Shown here: positions 61,016 to 64,000 of the stretch, piece after piece
Numbering within the stretch: the stretch's first letter is position 1
How the letters are laid out: every line of letters begins with the position of its first letter
NCBI RefSeq assembly: GCF_027257875.1
Contig: NZ_JAPVQY010000004.1
Location: 62,001 to 126,000 of the forward strand
Length of the DNA: 64,000 bases
From: Burkholderia sp. IMCC1007
GTDB lineage: Bacteria > Pseudomonadota > Gammaproteobacteria > Burkholderiales > Burkholderiaceae
Direction: 5' to 3'
Notes under the pieces: model-generated
What the model saw: the letters and a program-made list of their open reading frames with translations, nothing else
Told to the model about the DNA's origin: nothing
The model's database searches: none
Program-made: the position numbers and the translations under genes

Positions 61016-61828
61016 TCAGTCCGGCAAGCGATCGAGAAAGGCGAGCATCGCGGCGTTGAACAGCGCGGGCCGCTGCAGCGGCGCAAAATGGCTGACGCCC
61101 GGCAGGATCGTCAGCGTCGCGCCCGGAATCGTGCGCGCAAGATACGCCGCATGCTCGACACGGATGAATTCGTCGTGCTCGCCCTGCACGATCGCGACCG
61201 GCACGGCGATCGCCGCGAGATCGGCCGCGCTGTAATCCGGTTGCGTGCGCATCATTTCGCTGACTGCTGCGACGAATGCATCGAACCGCTCGGGCGTCGC
61301 GGACAGTCGCGCGTAGTCCTTCCGGTGCCGCGCGAAGCAGCGGTCGATCAGCGGGCTCGGCACCATCTCCTTCGTGCCGCCCGGGTCCATGTTGCACGCG
61401 AAGAAGAACACGCCGGCCGCACGGTCCGGCGCGCGGGCGGCCAGCACGAGTGCGATGCACGCACCGTCGCTCCAGCCGACGAAACGTGCGCGGCCGATGC
61501 GCAGCGCGTCGAGCACCGCGAGCACGTCCGACGCCATGCGGTCATAGGAATAGGGTTGGTCGTCGCGCGTGCTGCGGCCGTGGCCGCGGCTGTCGATCAC
61601 GATCGCGCGATAGCCGGCCGCGAGCAGCGCCGGCACCTGGTTGCCCCAGTTGCCGCCGTGGCCGAGCCCGCCGTGCAGCAGCACGACCGGCGGGCCCTGG
61701 CCGAACGACGCATGCCAGATGCGCGCGCCATCATGGTCGAGCCATGCTTCGGTGTCGGCCGGCGGCAGCGGCGTGCCGCCTTGCGTGTCGAAACGGACGA
61801 GATCGTCGTCGGTGGATTCCGCATTCAT
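61016..61828 (-). CDS. Alpha/beta hydrolase
   Basis: A 270-residue hydrolase. PPVVLLHGGLGHGGNW near 45-60 gives the HG oxyanion region, FVGWSDGACIALVLA near 115-129 the nucleophile elbow (Ser in GWSDGA), GEHDEFI near 217 the acid and GVSHFAPLQ near 247 the catalytic His. The lid helix region around RTQPDYSAADLAA is present. The start ATG 61828 follows GAACGGCAGAACG with weak purine content; longer frames upstream read into the non-coding gap. Substrate unknown; such enzymes include esterases, dehalogenases and C-C hydrolases. It follows the ampC gene on the same strand after about 180 bp. Confidence 0.9.
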   Translation of the reverse strand: MNAESTDDDLVRFDTQGGTPLPPADTEAWLDHDGARIWHASFGQGPPVVLLHGGLGHGGNWGNQVPALLAAGYRAIVIDSRGHGRSTRDDQPYSYDRMASDVLAVLDALRIGRARFVGWSDGACIALVLAARAPDRAAGVFFFACNMDPGGTKEMVPSPLIDRCFARHRKDYARLSATPERFDAFVAAVSEMMRTQPDYSAADLAAIAVPVAIVQGEHDEFIRVEHAAYLARTIPGATLTILPGVSHFAPLQRPALFNAAMLAFLDRLPD

Positions 61829-61926
61829 CGTTCTGCCGTCCTGTGGGGAAGAGACGCGCTTCCGATTGTAATGCGCGTTGCGCGCGCATCCCGCGCCTGC
61901 ACCTGTGGCGCGGCGGTGGCCCGCCG

Positions 61927-62098
61927 TCAGGCCTGCGTCGACACCAGGTTGCCGGACGTCGAGCCGCCCGTCTGCTCGATCGCCTGCGTGAGCTGCGCGA
62001 TCGCCACGGACAGCGCGGCTGAGATCGAACTGGCTTCCGCGCTCAGCGACTGCTGCTCGATCGCGGCGGCCGGATCGTGCTTCGCATGCTGCCCGGCA
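61927..62098 (-). pseudogene. 5'-truncated gene fragment at transposon boundary
   Basis: Reading the minus strand, about 50 residues, HDPAAAIEQQSLSAEASSIS and then ALSVAIAQLTQAIEQTGGST, end in NLVSTQA and a stop. The sequence is helical and coding-like (GC-rich third positions), but no start codon exists in frame before the reading passes into the transposon end at about 62100. It therefore looks like the 3' end of a gene whose 5' part was removed by the mobile element. I do not recognise the family. Confidence 0.45.
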
Positions 62099-62107
62099 TT
62101 CGTCCCA

Positions 62108-62244
62108 CAAAGTAAAGTCGTAACATCTGGTCCCAAAGAAAACCCCATCATTCTGTGAGGGGACCAGTTCGTGTGTCTGACTTTACGTTCCGCAAAGGCG
62201 AACTAAACTTCGATCTTGTTGATGTCGAGAAGTAAAGTCGTGAC
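62108..62244. mobile_element. Terminal segment of a decayed Tn7/Mu-like transposon
   Basis: Three copies of GTAAAGTC are found: direct at 62112-62119 and 62232-62239, inverted at 62179-62186. The 62110 and 62230 copies extend to AAGTAAAGTCGT-AC. GGTCCC at about 62128 and GGGACC at about 62159 form an inverted pair. Iterated short binding sites at element ends are typical for TnsB/MuA-type transposases, and a TnsB-like remnant follows directly. One flank is the truncated gene at 61927. Confidence 0.5.
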
Positions 62245-62545
62245 TTTGCAAGGAGACGGGGGTGGACGATTCCTGTCCGGACGATCCCGCACAGCGCTTT
62301 GCCTATCAGCCGGTGGCCATCCAGCGATCAAAATGGCTGCACCAATTCCATGCCTGGAGTCCGAAGCTATCCCGACGGCGGTCACATCGACGCAGGCCCC
62401 TACGCGGAACCCAACGAGCGTCCCTATATCGAACGATTTTTCGGCACTGTTGACAGTACGCTGTCGCATCACCTTCCCGGCACGACAGGAAAGGGCGCCC
62501 AAGATGTGCGACGGCCCTTGTCGGACCCAGACGGCAAGCTCATTA
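62170..62545 (+). pseudogene. TnsB/MuA-like (rve) transposase remnant
   Basis: A short start-like frame from about 62173 reads VSDFTFRKGELNFDLVDVEK and stops. A second, frame-shifted block (62386-62538) reads PYAEPNERPYIERFFGTVDS then TLSHHLPGTTG and DVRRPLSDPDGKL, which matches the core of DDE integrase-type transposases (ERFFGT...LPGTTG...). Stops and frame changes break the gene on both sides, so only part of the transposase remains. It dates a past insertion of a Tn7- or Mu-like element next to the precursor-like gene at 63799. Confidence 0.6.
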
Positions 62546-63587
62546 CCCCGATACCTCCATCGTCCTCCCGGACAGCCTACGGTCGACCCAATGCCCGAGG
62601 TCACATCGGAACTTGCGGTGGGCCCAATCGCTTCGGGGGACCAGTCGACGCGTTGGGCAGCCCAATGGCCGCATGTCGACGCCACATGCATGAGGCTATA
62701 CGCTGTCTACAAGAGACTCCGACGAAATCGGATCCGCCGCTTGGCACGTTCGATCGGGCCTGTCCGGTTAGAAATCGATTCGGACCGTCATTCGACTTAT
62801 CACGGATTGCTGTTGTTCGACGGTAGCACATCACCGCTGTCGATCGCCTTACTCGGCTCGCGCCTTTCCTGGGAGCGACGATTCAGTATTCGAACTCTCG
62901 TGGGTTGTCCAAAACACTATCCGCCGTTCGGTTTGCTTGAATGACTGGCCTTCATGCCCGTTCATCTAGCACCCACCGGCCTCGGCGATCCCGAAGACTG
63001 GTTGCGGCGCCATTTTATTCACGCACTTGATCAAACCTGGAACGCCTGGCGCACGATCGCACTCGGTATGCGTGAAAACGTGTGCCATGTCGTCTCTTCA
63101 TTGCTTCTGTCCCACACGCGTACTCTGGCTGGATGTTCGAGATCGCGACGTCGATTTCGGCCGCATCGTGGATGGGTGTCCGTGACCATGGTCGGTAGCA
63201 GAGCGACGCTGGACTGATAAGTTCATTCGGCCGGTGATCGGCGCGGTGCGCGGATTGCGTTTCTGGACGCGATGCACACGGTCGTCATCGGATGCCGTCC
63301 GTTAGGCAATTGGCACCACCAGCGCCGCACGCTCGGCATCCCGTTGGCACCGCTCGAGATCGCGCTGCTTCAGCCGAGCGAGCGCACCGGTAAGCACGTT
63401 GCTTTGCCACTGCCGAAACTGCATCTCGCGCGTTTATCACATTGCGTCGCACCAGATGCTCACGATTCCCTGCTGCCCAACCCATTATCGGCCATTGCAA
63501 ACGGCATGCCGACGCCGCGGGTGCGAGGCTCCCTGCAGGATGAACGCGCGCCAAATCTCTGCAAAACAGCATCCACCACCTGCATTT
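62546..63587. other. Low-GC gap with decayed sequence, no confident gene
   Basis: About 1 kb in which frames of 60-240 codons occur but none has a recognised domain. Plus-strand frames around 62954-63217 (starting MPVHLAPTGLGDPEDWLRRH) look weakly coding. On the minus strand a 40-codon frame at 63302-63424 (ending LERCQRDAERAALVVPIA) has coding-like composition but two stops directly upstream. I read the block as remnants of the mobile element or older genes. Confidence 0.4.
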
Positions 63588-63606
63588 GATAATGACAATC
63601 ATTCTC
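63588..63606. promoter_or_regulatory. Fur box
   Basis: GATAATGACAATCATTCTC matches the classical 19-bp Fur consensus (GATAATGATAATCATTATC) at 17 of 19 positions. It lies about 190 bp upstream of the precursor-like gene start at 63799 and points to iron-dependent control of that gene or of an overlapping longer frame. Confidence 0.85.
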
Positions 63607-63730
63607 ATTTGTGGCACAGTGACCTCGGCGATGCAGTTCTTTCATGGTGCTGGCCTAGGTGTTTCGGGCGTGAACTCCGAAACTCCCTGTCCGCACCCTG
63701 GAGGCGTCGTCGAACCAAGTAGTGCAAGCG

Positions 63731-63744
63731 TGAGAGCGCTCTCA
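63731..63744. promoter_or_regulatory. 14-bp perfect palindrome between Fur box and precursor-like gene
   Basis: TGAGAGCGCTCTCA is a perfect palindrome, 55 bp before the ATG at 63799. It may be a second operator or an RNA hairpin near the 5' end of the transcript. It has no T-run and is not a terminator. Confidence 0.45.
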
Positions 63745-63798
63745 TGGAAGACTTTCACCAAAGAAACTGATCGAACCGTTATTAAGGAACACAAACGA

Positions 63799-64000
63799 AT
63801 GTCAAACAAATTTGATCATCTCGCCACGTCCTGCGGTACTTTCCAAGATCTCACGGAAAGTGAGATTGCGATGGTGTGTGGCGCGGCCGGGAAGGGGCCG
63901 ATGGAGGTTATGGGGCCCGAATTTCGAGGCCCGGTGACATCGGTGCCTGATTTTCCGCGGCCACCTGCCAATGGTCCAATGCCTGCAAGCGGCGCCGGCG
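63799..64000 (+). CDS. Possible RiPP/bacteriocin-like precursor peptide (3' end beyond window)
   Basis: The visible 67 residues have two parts. Residues 1-29, MSNKFDHLATSCGTFQDL then TESEIAMVCGA, resemble a double-glycine-type leader: a helix with L-T-E-x-E-I and V-C-G-A, where many class II bacteriocins and related RiPPs have ELxxVxGG. Residues 30-67 are low-complexity, rich in Gly, Pro and Met, with repeated GP pairs (KGP, MGP, RGP, NGP), and would be the core. ATG 63799 has AAGGA about 10 bp upstream. The same frame is open upstream to 63544, with ATGs at 63592 and 63631, so a longer N-terminus cannot be excluded. A Fur box lies upstream. The function is inferred only from the leader pattern; export or modification genes, if any, are beyond the window. 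Confidence 0.5.
   Translation, partial: MSNKFDHLATSCGTFQDLTESEIAMVCGAAGKGPMEVMGPEFRGPVTSVPDFPRPPANGPMPASGAG

Overview
The window looks like chromosomal DNA of a Burkholderia, probably from the B. cepacia complex. It is GC-rich throughout, with strong G/C preference at third codon positions. It carries two Burkholderia-type 16-strand porins, many LysR and LacI regulators, ABC transporters for amines and amino acids, a 3-hydroxybutyrate oligomer hydrolase and a class C beta-lactamase. No rRNA, tRNA or CRISPR array was seen. By eye, base composition is lower in GC before about 22.9 kb, highest from about 23 to 62 kb, and lower again after 62.1 kb. Remnants of mobile DNA lie near both breaks.

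Region A (1-18.6 kb) is a catabolic cluster. A truncated porin and a luciferase-like flavin monooxygenase are on the minus strand. Divergent from them are an acyl-CoA ligase, a two-part short-chain dehydrogenase (SDR), a second SDR, an enoyl-CoA hydratase, a fused tandem acyl-CoA dehydrogenase, an NDP-forming acyl-CoA synthetase, an NTF2-fold protein, an SMP-30-type lactonase, a third SDR and an aromatic-acid-type MFS importer. After a clear terminator come a LysR regulator, a second hydratase and a fourth SDR. Together these import an organic acid, activate it with CoA, and take it through dehydrogenation, hydration and alcohol oxidation. The substrate cannot be read from the sequence.

Region B (18.6-23.1 kb) is a scar-rich junction. 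It holds iterated repeats, a decayed CaiB/BaiF CoA-transferase, a methyltransferase, a thioredoxin-reductase-like flavoprotein divergent from a TetR regulator with a large palindromic operator between them, and a possible transposase tail.

Region C (23.1-54.6 kb) carries several small-molecule uptake-and-oxidation modules: (1) an amino-acid-type ABC transporter with a PuuB-like oxidase; (2) a GntP permease with a CRYL1-like dehydrogenase, an SDR, a histidinol-dehydrogenase-family enzyme and a LacI regulator; (3) a LysR regulator divergent from a spermidine/opine-type ABC transporter, an opine-oxidase-like three-component flavoenzyme plus an extra DAO oxidase, and a RidA-family deaminase; (4) an operon of NDP-forming acyl-CoA synthetase, enoyl-CoA hydratase, a Pot-type ABC transporter and a DAO oxidase. 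Module 4 is divergent from a thioesterase, a MaoC hydratase and a LacI regulator, with matched palindromes in the gap.

Region D (56.8-61.8 kb) has a 3-hydroxybutyrate oligomer hydrolase, a small hypothetical gene, an AmpC-type beta-lactamase and an alpha/beta hydrolase. Region E (61.9-64 kb) has a truncated gene, the end of a decayed Tn7/Mu-like transposon and, at the window edge, a strong Fur box followed by a small gene whose product looks like a peptide precursor with a double-glycine-type leader. That last locus is the most likely place for an undescribed system, but it runs off the window.
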